Assembly: GCA_963759375.1 (NCBI GenBank)
Contig: CAVWYY010000008.1
Span: 186,001-250,000 of the forward strand
Length of the DNA stretch: 64,000 bases
Source of the DNA: DASSUW01 sp963759375
Lineage (GTDB): Bacteria > Actinomycetota > Thermoleophilia > Solirubrobacterales > Solirubrobacteraceae
Direction of reading: 5' to 3'
The notes under the pieces were generated by a model. The model saw only the letters and a program-made list of their open reading frames with translations. It searched no databases and was not told where the DNA came from. The position numbers and the translations under genes are program-made. Positions within the stretch are counted from its first letter, which is position 1; each line of letters begins with the position of its first letter. Below are positions 22,351-31,402 of the stretch, piece by piece.

Positions 22351-24753
22351 ATGCTGCGGATCTCCTGGCAGACCCTGCGCGCCCGCCCCGGCGCACTCGC
22401 GGGCGCGTTCGCCGCCGTCTGGCTGGCCGTGACGCTCGCCTATGCCACCGGCCTGCTGATGACCGGAGCGCTCGACGCGCCGGGCCCGGGCCGCTTCGCC
22501 GCCGCCGACGCCGTCGTGCGGGCCGACCCGACCGTGCAGATGGGTCGCGGCGAGGACGCCTTCGGCGCCGACGCCCACGTCGCACCGCGCCTGCCGCGCT
22601 CGGCGGTCGCTCGCGCCGCGGCGGTGCCCGGCGTCACGCGCGCCGTCGGCGACATCACGTTCCCGGCGGGCGCGCTGGGCGCGAGCGACCTGCACGGGCA
22701 CGGCTGGGACAGCGCGGTGCTCACGCCGTACCGCCTGACCGCCGGCCGGGCCCCGGCGCACGCCCGCGACGTCGTTGCGGATGCGCGGCTGCACGTCCGG
22801 GTCGGCACGACGCTGCGGATCGCTACCCCGATGGGCGCCGGCCGCTACCGCGTGACCGGCGTCGCCACGGCGCCGAACGCCGCCCAGACCGCGGTGTTCT
22901 TCACGCCTGACACGGCGCGGATGCTGTCCGGCCGGCCGGGCGAGGTCAACGCGGTCGGCATCGTCGGCAGGCCCGGCCCCGGCCTCGAGCAGATCGGCGA
23001 GGTGCTCGACCGTTCGCACGCGGCCGGCGCCGACGCCGGCGACTCCGCCTCGACCGACCGCCAGACCCTCGTGGCGATCTTCGGCGCGATGGGTGGCATC
23101 TCGGGCGCCGTGGCGCTGTTCGTCGTCGCCGGCACGTTCGCCCTGGCGATCGCGCAGCGGCGCCGCGAGACCGCGGTGCTGCGCGCGCTCGGCGCCACGC
23201 CGCTGCAGGTGCGGCGGCTGATCGCCGCGGAGGCGCTGATCGTCGCGCTGGTCGCCGGCGGGCTCGGCCTCTTGGCCGGGAGCCCGCTGGCCGACGCGAT
23301 CGCGGAGGCGCTCGCGGACCACGGCATCGCGCCCGCCGGCTATGGCCCCGGCCACTCGTGGATCCCGCTCGTCGCCGCGCTCGGCATGGGCGTCGGCATC
23401 TCGCAGCTCGCCGTCATGGCAGCGGCCTGGCGCGCGGGCCGCGTGCGGCCCGCGGAGGCGCTCCGCGAGGCGGCGATCGAACACGCCCGCCCGGGGTGGC
23501 TCGCGTTGCTGAGCGGCGTCCTCGCGATCGGCGGCGGGATCGCGATGGCGATGGTCTTCTCCGGCCGTGACACGCTGTCGTTCGCGATCCTCACCGGCAT
23601 CCTGCTCGCCGGCGGCGTCGGCCTGCTCGGCCGCTGGCTGCTCGGACTGCCCGCCGCGGCGTTGGCACGGCCGCTGCGCGCCTTCGGCGTGACGGGGCTG
23701 CTCGCGAGCGCGAGCCTGGCCGCCAACCGGTGGCGCACCGCGGCACTGGCCGCGCCGATCCTGCTGGTCGCGGTCCTGGCTGGCTCGCAGGCGCTGCTGC
23801 AGACCAGCGACCAGCGCAACACCGAGCGCGTGACCGCGGCGCGCGTGACGGCCGATCACGTCGTGGTCGGACACGCCGGAGCACCGCTACCGGCCACCGC
23901 CGCCGCGGACGTCGGGCGCCTGCCCGGCGTGCGCAACGCGACCGCCGTGACGAGCACAGAGGTGTTCCTGCTCGACAAGGGCCTCGAGGGCGACGACGGG
24001 CCGTGGCCCGCCGCCGGGCTCGGTGACCCGCGCGGCACGCTCGACCTCGGCGTGGTCGCCGGCTCGCTGCGCGACGTGCGCGGCGACCGGATCGGCATCA
24101 GCCGCGTGGTTGCGCGTGACGGCGGCCTCCAGGTCGGCGATGCGGTGCACGCCCGGCTGGCCGACACAGCGCCGCGCACGCTACGGGTGGCGGCGATCTA
24201 CGACCGCGCGGCGGGCCTCGGCGACGTCGTGCTCGACCCGGCCGTCGCCCACCGGCACGCAGCGTCCGCATCCCCGGACGCCGTGTTCGTCGATGGCCGC
24301 GGGCCGCGCGGCGCGCTGACCCGCGCGGAGTACCTCGACACCGTCGAGGCCGACGAGCAGGCGGAGTCCTGGGCCGTGTGGCTGATCGTCGGCCTCGCGG
24401 CCGCGTTCGCGACGCTGGCGCTGATCAACACGGCGGCGATGGCGACCGGTGAGCGCCGCGACGAGCTCGCCACCATCCGGCTGCTCGGCGGGACCGGCGG
24501 CCAGGCGGTGCGGATGATCGCGCTCGAGCTGGTCCCGACGGTGCTGGTGGCGCTGGCCGCCGGGGCCGGCATCGTCGCGATCGCCGTGATGCACCTGCCG
24601 CGTGGCGTGGATGGCATCGACATCGTCGTGCCCGGCCCGCTGCTGGCGGCCATGGCGGGCGGTGCCGCGCTCCTCGGCCTGGCGGCGGGGGCGGTGAGCG
24701 CGCGGCTGGCGTTGCGCGCCTCCGCGGCGGGAGCGATGCGCGTGCGCGAGTAG
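22351..24753 (+). CDS. FtsX-like ABC transporter permease (module A)
   Basis: An 800-residue permease with two FtsX domains. One membrane helix is at residues 12-35. A large extracytoplasmic domain (about 36-235) follows, then three helices (250-375) containing the coupling sequence RRRETAVLRALGATPLQVRR. A second set of helices and a second external domain follow, ending in RRDELATIRLLGGTGGQAVR and the last helices. This duplicated arrangement is typical of Gram-positive peptide- or lipid-handling MacB/BceB-like exporters. The paralogue at 62575 shares the single-helix-plus-domain start. The substrate cannot be inferred. Confidence 0.9.
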   Translation: MLRISWQTLRARPGALAGAFAAVWLAVTLAYATGLLMTGALDAPGPGRFAAADAVVRADPTVQMGRGEDAFGADAHVAPRLPRSAVARAAAVPGVTRAVGDITFPAGALGASDLHGHGWDSAVLTPYRLTAGRAPAHARDVVADARLHVRVGTTLRIATPMGAGRYRVTGVATAPNAAQTAVFFTPDTARMLSGRPGEVNAVGIVGRPGPGLEQIGEVLDRSHAAGADAGDSASTDRQTLVAIFGAMGGISGAVALFVVAGTFALAIAQRRRETAVLRALGATPLQVRRLIAAEALIVALVAGGLGLLAGSPLADAIAEALADHGIAPAGYGPGHSWIPLVAALGMGVGISQLAVMAAAWRAGRVRPAEALREAAIEHARPGWLALLSGVLAIGGGIAMAMVFSGRDTLSFAILTGILLAGGVGLLGRWLLGLPAAALARPLRAFGVTGLLASASLAANRWRTAALAAPILLVAVLAGSQALLQTSDQRNTERVTAARVTADHVVVGHAGAPLPATAAADVGRLPGVRNATAVTSTEVFLLDKGLEGDDGPWPAAGLGDPRGTLDLGVVAGSLRDVRGDRIGISRVVARDGGLQVGDAVHARLADTAPRTLRVAAIYDRAAGLGDVVLDPAVAHRHAASASPDAVFVDGRGPRGALTRAEYLDTVEADEQAESWAVWLIVGLAAAFATLALINTAAMATGERRDELATIRLLGGTGGQAVRMIALELVPTVLVALAAGAGIVAIAVMHLPRGVDGIDIVVPGPLLAAMAGGAALLGLAAGAVSARLALRASAAGAMRVRE

Positions 24754-24756
24754 CAT
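24751..24756 (+). promoter_or_regulatory. -10 box TAGCAT of probable leaderless proA transcript
   Basis: TAGCAT overlaps the stop codon of the ABC permease and is followed after 7 bases by GTG 24764. It suggests that proA has its own leaderless promoter rather than being read only from the ABC operon. Confidence 0.4.
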
Positions 24757-24763
24757 CGCGTCG

Positions 24764-25999
24764 GTGAGTGGTGACGTGCACGAGCTGGTCGCCGCGGCGG
24801 CCCGGTCCGCCAAGGCGGCGAGCGCCAGCATCGCCGAGGCGGGGCCGGACGCCATCACCGCGGCGCTGCACGGCATCGCCGCCCGCCTGGAGAGCGAGCG
24901 CGAGCCGGTGCTGGCCGCGAACGAGCGCGACGTGGCGGAGCTGCCGGAGGGCACGTCGCCCGCGTTCGCGGACCGCCTGAAGCTCACTCCGGAGCGACTG
25001 ACCAAGATGGCCGACCAGATCGTCGCGCTCGCCGCGTCGCCCGACGCGGAGCCGGACGGCGCCGTGCGCGAGCTGCCCGGCGGCGTGCGCGTGGAGGAGC
25101 GCCGCCGGCCCGTCGGCGTGATCGGCGCGAACTACGAGGCGCGGCCGAACGTGACCGTCGACGTCGCGTCGCAGCTGCTCAAGTCGCGCAACGCCGGCGT
25201 GCTGCGGACCGGCGGTGCCGCGCTGCGCTCGGCCTCCGAGCTGATCGACCGTGTGGTGGCGCCCGCGTACGGCGACGCCGGGCTCGACCCGGCGGCGATC
25301 CAGCTCGCCCGGTCGAGCGACCGCGAGGCGGCCCGCGCGCTCGTCTCGTTCCCGGATCTCGTCCCGCTGGTGATCCTGCGCGGCAGCGGCGAGACGACCG
25401 CCGCGCTCGCCCGCCACGCGGCGGCCCACGGCGTCCGCACGCTCGCGCACGCCGAGGGCGGCGGCGTCCTCTACGTCGATGACGCGGCCGACGCCGACCT
25501 GGCGCTGCGGCTGGTCGGCGACAGCCTCGACCGCCTCGGCGTCTGCAACCGCCTGAACCTGCTGTTGCTCGCCGAGTCGCGCTGGGACGAGCTGCTGCCG
25601 CGCATGACCGCCCGGCTGGAGGGGCTCGGCATCGAGCCGTCGCTGCCGCCCCACGATCACCCGCTCGGCTACGAGTGGGCGCTGGACGACACGCGCTCCG
25701 CCACCGTGACCGTGGCGCCGGCCGCGGACGCCGCGGGCGCGGCGCGGATCGCCAACGACGAGACGTCGGGCCTCGCTGCCGCGATCGTGACCGCCGACGA
25801 GGCGGCCGCGCGGCGCTTCCTCACCGTCTACGCCGGGACCGGGGCGTTCTGGAACGCCAGCACCCGCCTGCTCGACGGCTTCGAACTGCTCGGCGCACCG
25901 GAGACGGGGATCAACGTCGACCACGTCCCGGGTCCGCGCGGGCCGGTCACGTTCCGCGACCTGTACCTGCGCCAGTACGTGGTGACGCCCACCGCGTGA
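24764..25999 (+). CDS. proA: Glutamate-5-semialdehyde dehydrogenase
   Basis: A 411-residue cytoplasmic enzyme of proline synthesis. It reduces gamma-glutamyl phosphate to glutamate semialdehyde with NADPH. Family hallmarks are ARSAKAASASIAEAG at the N terminus, RRPVGVIGANYEARPNVTVD, GGAALRSASELI, and the catalytic cysteine in DRLGVCNRLNLLLLAE. The C terminus has DGFELLGAPETGINVDH where most ProA proteins have the (E)LGISTQ-like tail, so it is slightly divergent. proB is not nearby. It overlaps the DUF3626 gene by 4 bases (GTGA). Confidence 0.93.
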   Translation: MSGDVHELVAAAARSAKAASASIAEAGPDAITAALHGIAARLESEREPVLAANERDVAELPEGTSPAFADRLKLTPERLTKMADQIVALAASPDAEPDGAVRELPGGVRVEERRRPVGVIGANYEARPNVTVDVASQLLKSRNAGVLRTGGAALRSASELIDRVVAPAYGDAGLDPAAIQLARSSDREAARALVSFPDLVPLVILRGSGETTAALARHAAAHGVRTLAHAEGGGVLYVDDAADADLALRLVGDSLDRLGVCNRLNLLLLAESRWDELLPRMTARLEGLGIEPSLPPHDHPLGYEWALDDTRSATVTVAPAADAAGAARIANDETSGLAAAIVTADEAAARRFLTVYAGTGAFWNASTRLLDGFELLGAPETGINVDHVPGPRGPVTFRDLYLRQYVVTPTA

Positions 26000-26835
26000 C
26001 GCTGTCGCCGGCGAATCGCGCGGCGCTCGCGCACGTCCGGGCCGCCGCGCTGCGCGACCGGCCCCGCCTCGTCGGCGCCGACGCCGCCGCGGCCGCGCTC
26101 CGCCGCGCGCCGGTCACGATCAACTTCCATCCCGACCGGCTGCTCGCCGACGGCCGCCCGGTCGCGCTGGCGCTGCACGACGAGGGCGTGTACCGCAGCC
26201 AGTTCGAGACGCGGATCTCCAACGGCGGGCTGACCGCGTACCCCGGCGGCGACCGCGACCGCTGGGAGGCCGCGATGTTCGGCGGCGCCTACCAGGCGGC
26301 CGCCATGGCCGAACGCCCCAAGTACGGCGGCCTGAACGTGATGCACCACCTCAACGGCGCCTGCCCGGGCTTCGGCTCCTGCCACCTGCGGCTGCGCGCG
26401 CCGGTGCTCGAGCGGACCACGCTGATCTACGGCGACAGCGTCTTCGAGCCCACCGACATCGCCGTGGCCGACGTGCTCGAGCCGGTCCTGGCGCCGCTGC
26501 TCGAGAGCGACTGGTTCACTCCCTCCCCGCAGCCCGTCCTCACCCGCGCGCTCGAGGACTACGTCGAGGCCCAGGTCCACGGACCGCTCGAGCTCGGCGC
26601 CGACGTCGAGGCGGTCGTGATCGACCCCGCGTTCGCGGACACGCCCGCCGGCGACCTCCTCGTCGGCGCCGCCGAACGGCACGGCTTCGCCGCCGAGTGG
26701 CGCCCGGGCCGCGTGCTTCCGCTCGACGCCGCCAACATCGGCGCCACGGCGGCGGCGGCGCCGCACGACGCCGAGACGCTCCAGCACCTCAAGTACCTTT
26801 GGCGCATGGTCGTCGCCTACGGCGAGCCGCGGTAG
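25996..26835 (+). CDS. DUF3626-family protein
   Basis: A 279-residue soluble protein matching DUF3626: APVTINFHPDRLLADGRPV, YRSQFETRISNGGLTAYPGG, DRDRWEAAMFGGAY and GSCHLRLRAPVLERTTL. The ordered His, Arg and Gly residues suggest ADP-ribosyltransferase-like or nucleotide-binding chemistry, but no activity is established to my knowledge. GTG 25996 overlaps the proA stop (GTGA), and the YbaK gene follows 4 bases after its own stop, so all three are probably one transcript. Confidence 0.78.
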   Translation: MTLSPANRAALAHVRAAALRDRPRLVGADAAAAALRRAPVTINFHPDRLLADGRPVALALHDEGVYRSQFETRISNGGLTAYPGGDRDRWEAAMFGGAYQAAAMAERPKYGGLNVMHHLNGACPGFGSCHLRLRAPVLERTTLIYGDSVFEPTDIAVADVLEPVLAPLLESDWFTPSPQPVLTRALEDYVEAQVHGPLELGADVEAVVIDPAFADTPAGDLLVGAAERHGFAAEWRPGRVLPLDAANIGATAAAAPHDAETLQHLKYLWRMVVAYGEPR

Positions 26836-26839
26836 CGCG

Positions 26840-27298
26840 ATGCCGGCGCGCGAGACACCCGCGACGCGCGCGGCGCGGTCGGCCGGCGTCGAGTTCACGG
26901 TCCACGAGTACCGCCACGACGCGCGCGCCGAGTCGTACGCGCTCGAAGCGGCCGAGGCGCTCGGGCTCGACCCCGAGCGGGTGTACAAGACGCTGGTCGT
27001 CGCGGCCGGCGACCGGTTCGTGGTCTGCATCGTCCCGGCCGCCGAGCAGCTCGACCTGCGGTCGCTCGGCAAGAAGGTCCAGCTCGCGCCGACCGCCCGC
27101 GCCGAGAGCGTGACCGGCTACGTGGCGGGCGGGATCAGCCCGCTCGGCCAGCGCAAGCGGCTCGACACGCTGGTCGACGAGAGCGCGCTCGGCCACGCCA
27201 CGGTGTTCGTCAGCGCCGGGCGGCGCGGCCTGGAGATCGAGCTCGCTCCCGCCGACCTCGTCGCGCTCACCGCGGCCGAGGTCCGGCGGCTCACGTAG
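26840..27298 (+). CDS. ybaK: YbaK/EbsC-type aminoacyl-tRNA deacylase
   Basis: A 152-residue trans-editing enzyme that hydrolyses Cys-tRNA(Pro). Family features are the early TPATRAARSAGVEFTVHEY, SYALEAAEALGLDPERVYKT with the active-site Lys-Thr, VCIVPAAEQLDLRSLGKK, and the loop VAGGISPLGQRKRLDTLVDE. The conserved KK dipeptide and GGISP motif are intact. The length is normal. It ends the proA/DUF3626 cluster and overlaps the convergent metallo-hydrolase gene by 8 bases. The link with proA may reflect proline-tRNA quality control, but it could be chance. Confidence 0.88.
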   Translation: MPARETPATRAARSAGVEFTVHEYRHDARAESYALEAAEALGLDPERVYKTLVVAAGDRFVVCIVPAAEQLDLRSLGKKVQLAPTARAESVTGYVAGGISPLGQRKRLDTLVDESALGHATVFVSAGRRGLEIELAPADLVALTAAEVRRLT

Positions 27299-27968
27299 GC
27301 GGCGCGAACAGCGCGATGACCGGCCGCTCGGCGCTGCCGAGCAGGTCCTCGGCGTCCGCCTCGGACGTGTCCAGGCGGCGCACGTCACCGCCGGCCGCGG
27401 CCAGGAACTCGTCCGGGGGGTCGAGGAAGTTCACCGCGTCGGTGCGGTAGTGCATCGCCACGACGAGCCGGGGCGACAGCTCGTGGACGATCGCCGCGGC
27501 CGCCTCGCCGCCCACCGTCGGACCGCCGCCGACCGGCAGCATCAGCACGTCGATCGCGCCGATCGCCTCGCGCTGCTCCGGCCGCAGCGAGCGCTGCCCG
27601 AAGTCGCCGAAATGGGCGATCCGCAGCCCGTCGAGCGCGAAGACGAAGATCGTGTTCGGGCCGCGGCCCGTGCCCGCCGCGTCGTCGTGCTCGGACGCGA
27701 TCGCCGTCACCTCGCCCACCGGTGACTCGAACGTCCCGGCCGTCGAGCGGATCGTGTGCGGGTCGCCCCCGATGGCGTCCGCGCCGTTGTGGTCGAAGTG
27801 CTCATGCGTGACGAGCAGCAGGTCGGCGTCGACGCCCTCGATCAGCGGATAGCCGAACTGCAGGCCGCGCTCGGCCCCGGCGGCCTGGACGTCGCCGAAC
27901 GGGTCGATCGCCACCCGTGCGCTCCCGCTCAGCAGGAACGCGGACTGGCCGAACCAGCGGATCTTCAT
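27291..27968 (-). CDS. Metallo-beta-lactamase-fold hydrolase, UlaG-like
   Basis: A 225-residue MBL-fold protein. The metal motif is THEHFDHNG (HxHxDH, about residues 56-61), with later ligands in IAHFGDFGQ and MHYRTDAV. It begins KIRWFGQSAFLL as in the UlaG/YtnP-type zinc phosphodiesterase/lactonase group. It is cytoplasmic. ATG overlaps the MerR stop by 4 bases, so the two form a coupled operon read away from the MFS gene. The substrate is unknown. Confidence 0.85.
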   Translation of the reverse strand: MKIRWFGQSAFLLSGSARVAIDPFGDVQAAGAERGLQFGYPLIEGVDADLLLVTHEHFDHNGADAIGGDPHTIRSTAGTFESPVGEVTAIASEHDDAAGTGRGPNTIFVFALDGLRIAHFGDFGQRSLRPEQREAIGAIDVLMLPVGGGPTVGGEAAAAIVHELSPRLVVAMHYRTDAVNFLDPPDEFLAAAGGDVRRLDTSEADAEDLLGSAERPVIALFAPPT

Positions 27969-28411
27969 GACTCACCCTCTTCGATCTCGCGGAGGAGCGC
28001 GGTCACGCGCTCGAGCTTGGCCGCGAGCTCGGACTCCAGCCGGTCGAGCGCCTCGCGGCGCGACCGCACGAGCGCGAGCTGCGCGGTGACGTGACCGAAG
28101 GACTGCTCGAGGATCGCGCGGCGGTCGGCGTCGCCTGCCGTGTGCTGCCAGCGCTCGCGCAGGACCGCGCGGGCCTCCTCGGCCTCGACCAGGCTCTTGA
28201 GCTCCTCGAGCGAGACGCCGAGGACATCGCGCAGCCGCAGCAGCTCCTGGAGCCGGCGCACGTCGCTCTCGCCGTACGTGCGGTGGCGGCCCTTCTCGTG
28301 GCTCGGCGGCGGCAGCAGCCCGAACTCCTCGTAGTAGCGGATCGTGCGCGGCGTGGTCGAGACGAGCTCGGCCACCTCGCCGATCCGATACCTGGGCTCC
28401 TCTTCGGTCAT
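27965..28411 (-). CDS. MerR-family transcriptional regulator
   Basis: A 148-residue regulator. The N-terminal winged HTH is YRIGEVAELVSTTPRTIRYY followed by EEFGLLPPPSHEKGRHRTYG. A long dimerisation coiled coil fills residues 85-145 (LDRLESELAAKLERVTALL). It has no cysteines for metal binding, so an organic-ligand or stress signal is more likely. It is divergent from an MFS exporter with repeats in the 45-base gap, the usual layout for MerR control of a drug pump. Confidence 0.92.
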   Translation of the reverse strand: MTEEEPRYRIGEVAELVSTTPRTIRYYEEFGLLPPPSHEKGRHRTYGESDVRRLQELLRLRDVLGVSLEELKSLVEAEEARAVLRERWQHTAGDADRRAILEQSFGHVTAQLALVRSRREALDRLESELAAKLERVTALLREIEEGES

Positions 28412-28424
28412 CTCAGCTATCTTA

Positions 28425-28447
28425 CGTTTACGTCAAAAACCGTTTAC
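28425..28447. promoter_or_regulatory. Direct repeats between MerR and MFS genes
   Basis: CGTTTAC occurs at 28425-28431 and again at 28441-28447, 16 bases apart, in the only 45 bases between the divergent genes. On the minus strand TTTTTGACG lies between them and may serve as a -35 box for merR. This AT-rich island in GC-rich DNA is the obvious candidate regulator site. Confidence 0.5.
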
Positions 28448-28456
28448 AGACCTCGG

Positions 28457-29893
28457 ATGCGATCGCTCGGCGTCAATGCCGAGCACGAGCACTACAAGTG
28501 GTGGGCGCTGTCGTGCACAAGCCTCGGCATGCTGCTCGCCACGATCAACTCGGGCACGCTCATCATCGCGCTGCCCGACCTCGAACGTGCGCTCGGCACG
28601 ACGATCCTCCAGCTCGTCTGGGTGATCCTCGCGTACATGATCGCCTCGACGGTTCTGGTCCTGACCGCCGGACGCCTGTCGGACCTGTTCGGCCGCAAGC
28701 GCGCCTACGTCGGCGGGTTCGTGCTGTTCGGCATCGCCTCGCTGGGCGCCGGCTTCGCCACCGGCGGCACGGTTCTGATCCTCTGGCGCGTGGTGCAGGG
28801 CATCGGCGGCGCGTTCCTGTTCGCCAACGCGGGCGCGGTGGTGACCGACGCGTTCCCGCGCGAGCAGCTCGGCCTGGCGATGGGCACGAACACGATGGTC
28901 GCGGCAGTCGGCCTGGTGATCGGCCCGGTGCTCGGCGGCGCGCTCGTCGGCATCTCCTGGGAGTGGGTGTTCTGGTTCAACGTCCCGTTCACCGCGATCG
29001 GCTCGATCTGGGCGGCGCTCGTGCTCCGCGAGCTCGCGCGGCCCGACCAGGTGCGCGGGTACGACGTGCTTGGCACATCGGTGTTCGTCGTCGGCCTCAC
29101 CGGGCTCGTCTTCGGCGTCTCACGCGGCGGGATCTCGGGCTGGAACGACCCGCTGACGATCGGCGGGCTGATCGCCGGCGTCGTGCTGATCCCGCTGTTC
29201 GTGCTCATCGAGCGCCATCAGCGCGCCCCGATGCTCGACCTCACGATCTTCGAGAACCGCATGTTCTCGGCGGCCACGGCGGCCGCGTTCATCAACGGCC
29301 TGTCGCGCTTCGCGCTGCTGTTCGTGTTCGTCTTCTACTTCCAGGGCGTCAAGGGCGACGACCCGATCACCGCCGGGATCAAGCTCGCGCCGATGGCGAT
29401 CGGCATGCTCATCGCGTCGCCACTGGCCGGCATCTGGGCCGACCGCCACGGCTCGCGCATGCTGGCGGCCCTTGGCATGGTCCTCGGCGCGGGGGCGCTC
29501 GCGGGTATGACCACGCTCGGCATCGACAGCCCGGATTGGCAGAGCACGCTGTGGCTGTTCATCGTCGGCGTCGCGTCGGGCATGTTCAACAGCCCGAACA
29601 CCGCGGCGATGATGGGCACCGTGCCGCCCAACCGCCGCGGCATCGCCGCCGGCGCACGCACGATGCTGCAGAACACCGGCGCCGTGATCTCGATCGCGTT
29701 CGTGCTGGCCGTCGTCACGTCGTCGGTGCCGACGCAGGTGCTGCTGTCGATCTTCTCCGGCGTGACCACCGGGCTGTCGGACGCGACGCTCGAGCCGTTC
29801 GTGCACAACATGCACGTCGCGCTGTGGGTGCTGGCCGCGACCTCGATGGTCGGCGCCGGCGTGTCGCTACTGCGCCCGGCGCATACACGCTGA
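28457..29893 (+). CDS. MFS exporter, DHA2 (EmrB/QacA) family
   Basis: A 478-residue, 14-helix drug:proton antiporter. Motif A is GRLSDLFGRKRAYVGGFVLF between helices 2 and 3. Motif C lies in GLVIGPVLGGALVGISWEWV, followed by the FWFNVPFTAIG typical of EmrB-like pumps. ATG 28457 gives a short charged N terminus (EHEHYKWWALSC). A divergent MerR regulator and the intergenic repeats suggest inducible efflux. Its C terminus ends soon after the last helix (LLRPAHTR). Confidence 0.92.
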   Translation: MRSLGVNAEHEHYKWWALSCTSLGMLLATINSGTLIIALPDLERALGTTILQLVWVILAYMIASTVLVLTAGRLSDLFGRKRAYVGGFVLFGIASLGAGFATGGTVLILWRVVQGIGGAFLFANAGAVVTDAFPREQLGLAMGTNTMVAAVGLVIGPVLGGALVGISWEWVFWFNVPFTAIGSIWAALVLRELARPDQVRGYDVLGTSVFVVGLTGLVFGVSRGGISGWNDPLTIGGLIAGVVLIPLFVLIERHQRAPMLDLTIFENRMFSAATAAAFINGLSRFALLFVFVFYFQGVKGDDPITAGIKLAPMAIGMLIASPLAGIWADRHGSRMLAALGMVLGAGALAGMTTLGIDSPDWQSTLWLFIVGVASGMFNSPNTAAMMGTVPPNRRGIAAGARTMLQNTGAVISIAFVLAVVTSSVPTQVLLSIFSGVTTGLSDATLEPFVHNMHVALWVLAATSMVGAGVSLLRPAHTR

Positions 29894-29939
29894 CACCCAT
29901 TGTTCAGGCGGTCGACTGGGCGTAGGCTCGCGCTGGACG

Positions 29940-31277
29940 ATGCCGGTTCGCTCGAAGCGCCTCCTCGCCTGCGAGGTCCTCGTGCTCGTCGCGGCAGGGG
30001 TGATCGCCGCGCTCGACTCGACAGCCGATCAGTGGCGGCCCCCCGAGCTCGTCCTCGTCCTGCTCGCGCTCGCGCTGGCGAGCGACATGCTCGCGGTCCA
30101 GCACCGCGTGCAGCGGATCTCCGGCTCGTTCCTCGCACTCGTGCTCGCGATGGCGCTGCTCGGGCCGGCACCCGCGGCGCTGATCGGCGTCGTCGCGGTG
30201 CTCGTCGACCAGGTCAGCGCCCGTAACCCGCTCCCCCGACTGATCACCAACCTGGCCACGTGGGCCACGTTCCCGCTCGTCGGCGGCCTGCTCATCGACT
30301 GGGCGGTGAACACGTTCGACATCGCGGAGACCGACTTCGCGTTCTACGTCCTGATCTTCGCCGCGTTCCTCGTCGCCAACCTCCTGAACTTCCTGGGGAT
30401 CGCCGGCGACTACGTGTTCCATCACCGCGGCTCGCTCGCCCACGAGTTCCGGACGATCTTCCTGCCCGTCCTGCCGTCCGAGATGGTCAGCGCCGTCCTC
30501 TGCGTGGGCGTGGCGTACGTGTACGTCCAGACCGGGCTCTGGGCGCTGTCGCTGCTCGCGGTCGTCATCATCACGTTCCAGTACCTGCTGCGTGAGCTCC
30601 TGCGCTCGCAGAGCCGGGCCGAGCGACTGGCCGGGGTGCAGCTCGGCGTGCTGACGGCGATGATCGAGACGCTCGCGCTGCGCGACCGCATGACCGCCCG
30701 CCACTCCGCCGCCGTCGCCCGCTACGGCCGCGAGCTGGCGCTCGCGATGGGGCTCGGCGACGACGAAGCCGACCTCGCGCATACGGCCGGGCTGCTGCAC
30801 GACATCGGCAAGTTCTCGTTCCCCGACGAGATCCTGCTGGCCACGCCCCGCCTCGCCGAGGAGCACTGGACCATCGTCCGCCGCCACCCGGCAGACGGCG
30901 CGCGCATCGTGCGACTGCTCGACGGCTACGGGCCGGTCGCCGACATCATCCTCAGCCACCACGAGCGGTGGGACGGCCGGGGGTATCCACGCGGGCTGAT
31001 CGGCGAGGAGATCCCGATCGCGGCGCGCCTGATCTCGGTGGCCGACACCTACGACGTGCTCACTGCACGGGACTCCTATCGCCAGCCCGTCACGTCCGAA
31101 GCCGCGATCGCCGAGCTGCGTCGCGTCGCCGGCTCGCAGCTCGATCCCGCGGTCGTCGACGCGTTCGTCGACCTGCTGTCCGCCAAGGACATCTCCTTCC
31201 GCCACGCCGACGACGCCGAGTTCGACGCCGAGCTCGAGTTCGAGCGCCGCGTGCGGGAATACGCGCGCCCGCGCTAA
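29940..31277 (+). CDS. HD-GYP domain protein with N-terminal membrane sensor
   Basis: A 445-residue protein. Residues 1-215 hold about six membrane helices resembling a MASE-like sensor. Residues 235-420 form an HD-GYP domain. HTAGLLHDIGKFSFPDEIL has the HD pair and the DIGK motif, HHERWDGRGYPRGL is the HHExxDGxGYP signature, and ISVADTYDVLTARDSYR is the downstream conserved block. Intact metal and GYP residues predict c-di-GMP (or related dinucleotide) phosphodiesterase activity. It stands alone between the MFS gene and the iron lipoprotein gene. Confidence 0.92.
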   Translation: MPVRSKRLLACEVLVLVAAGVIAALDSTADQWRPPELVLVLLALALASDMLAVQHRVQRISGSFLALVLAMALLGPAPAALIGVVAVLVDQVSARNPLPRLITNLATWATFPLVGGLLIDWAVNTFDIAETDFAFYVLIFAAFLVANLLNFLGIAGDYVFHHRGSLAHEFRTIFLPVLPSEMVSAVLCVGVAYVYVQTGLWALSLLAVVIITFQYLLRELLRSQSRAERLAGVQLGVLTAMIETLALRDRMTARHSAAVARYGRELALAMGLGDDEADLAHTAGLLHDIGKFSFPDEILLATPRLAEEHWTIVRRHPADGARIVRLLDGYGPVADIILSHHERWDGRGYPRGLIGEEIPIAARLISVADTYDVLTARDSYRQPVTSEAAIAELRRVAGSQLDPAVVDAFVDLLSAKDISFRHADDAEFDAELEFERRVREYARPR

Positions 31278-31340
31278 GGGAAACCGCCGTACCGGTCGAT
31301 TACCGGTGACAGGTCACGGCACGCGGAAAGGACTCCCCAA

Positions 31341-31358
31341 ATGGGCTTCAAGTACTAG
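31341..31358 (+). other. Possible five-codon minigene upstream of the iron lipoprotein
   Basis: ATG GGC TTC AAG TAC TAG encodes MGFKY and is preceded by GGAAAGGA at 31325-31332. It lies in the 125-base gap before the siderophore-binding gene, and its stop is 2 bases before the iron-box palindrome. It could be a leader peptide or a chance reading frame. The rest of the gap holds two ACCGGT copies and GTGACAGGTCAC. Confidence 0.25.
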
Positions 31359-31360
31359 TC

Positions 31361-31401
31361 ATTAGGGCACCCTAACCCGGGACGGGTTAGGGTGCCCTAA
31401 T
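31361..31401. promoter_or_regulatory. Perfect 18-bp inverted repeat: double iron box
   Basis: ATTAGGGCACCCTAACCC (31361-31378) and its exact complement (31384-31401) flank a 5-base loop, ending one base before the ATG of the siderophore-binding gene. Each arm contains the 14-mer TTAGGG(CA/TG)CCCTAA. This matches the single site before FTR1 at 13 of 14 positions in one orientation. TAGGGT in the right arm may be the -10 box. It could also fold as an RNA hairpin directly before the start codon. Confidence 0.72.
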
Positions 31402-31402
31402 C

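Noticed and set aside
31361..31401. The 18-bp palindrome as a transcription terminator
   Set aside because: It lies one base before a start codon, contains two copies of the FTR1 iron-box sequence and follows a gene that ended 84 bases earlier. An operator explains these better.
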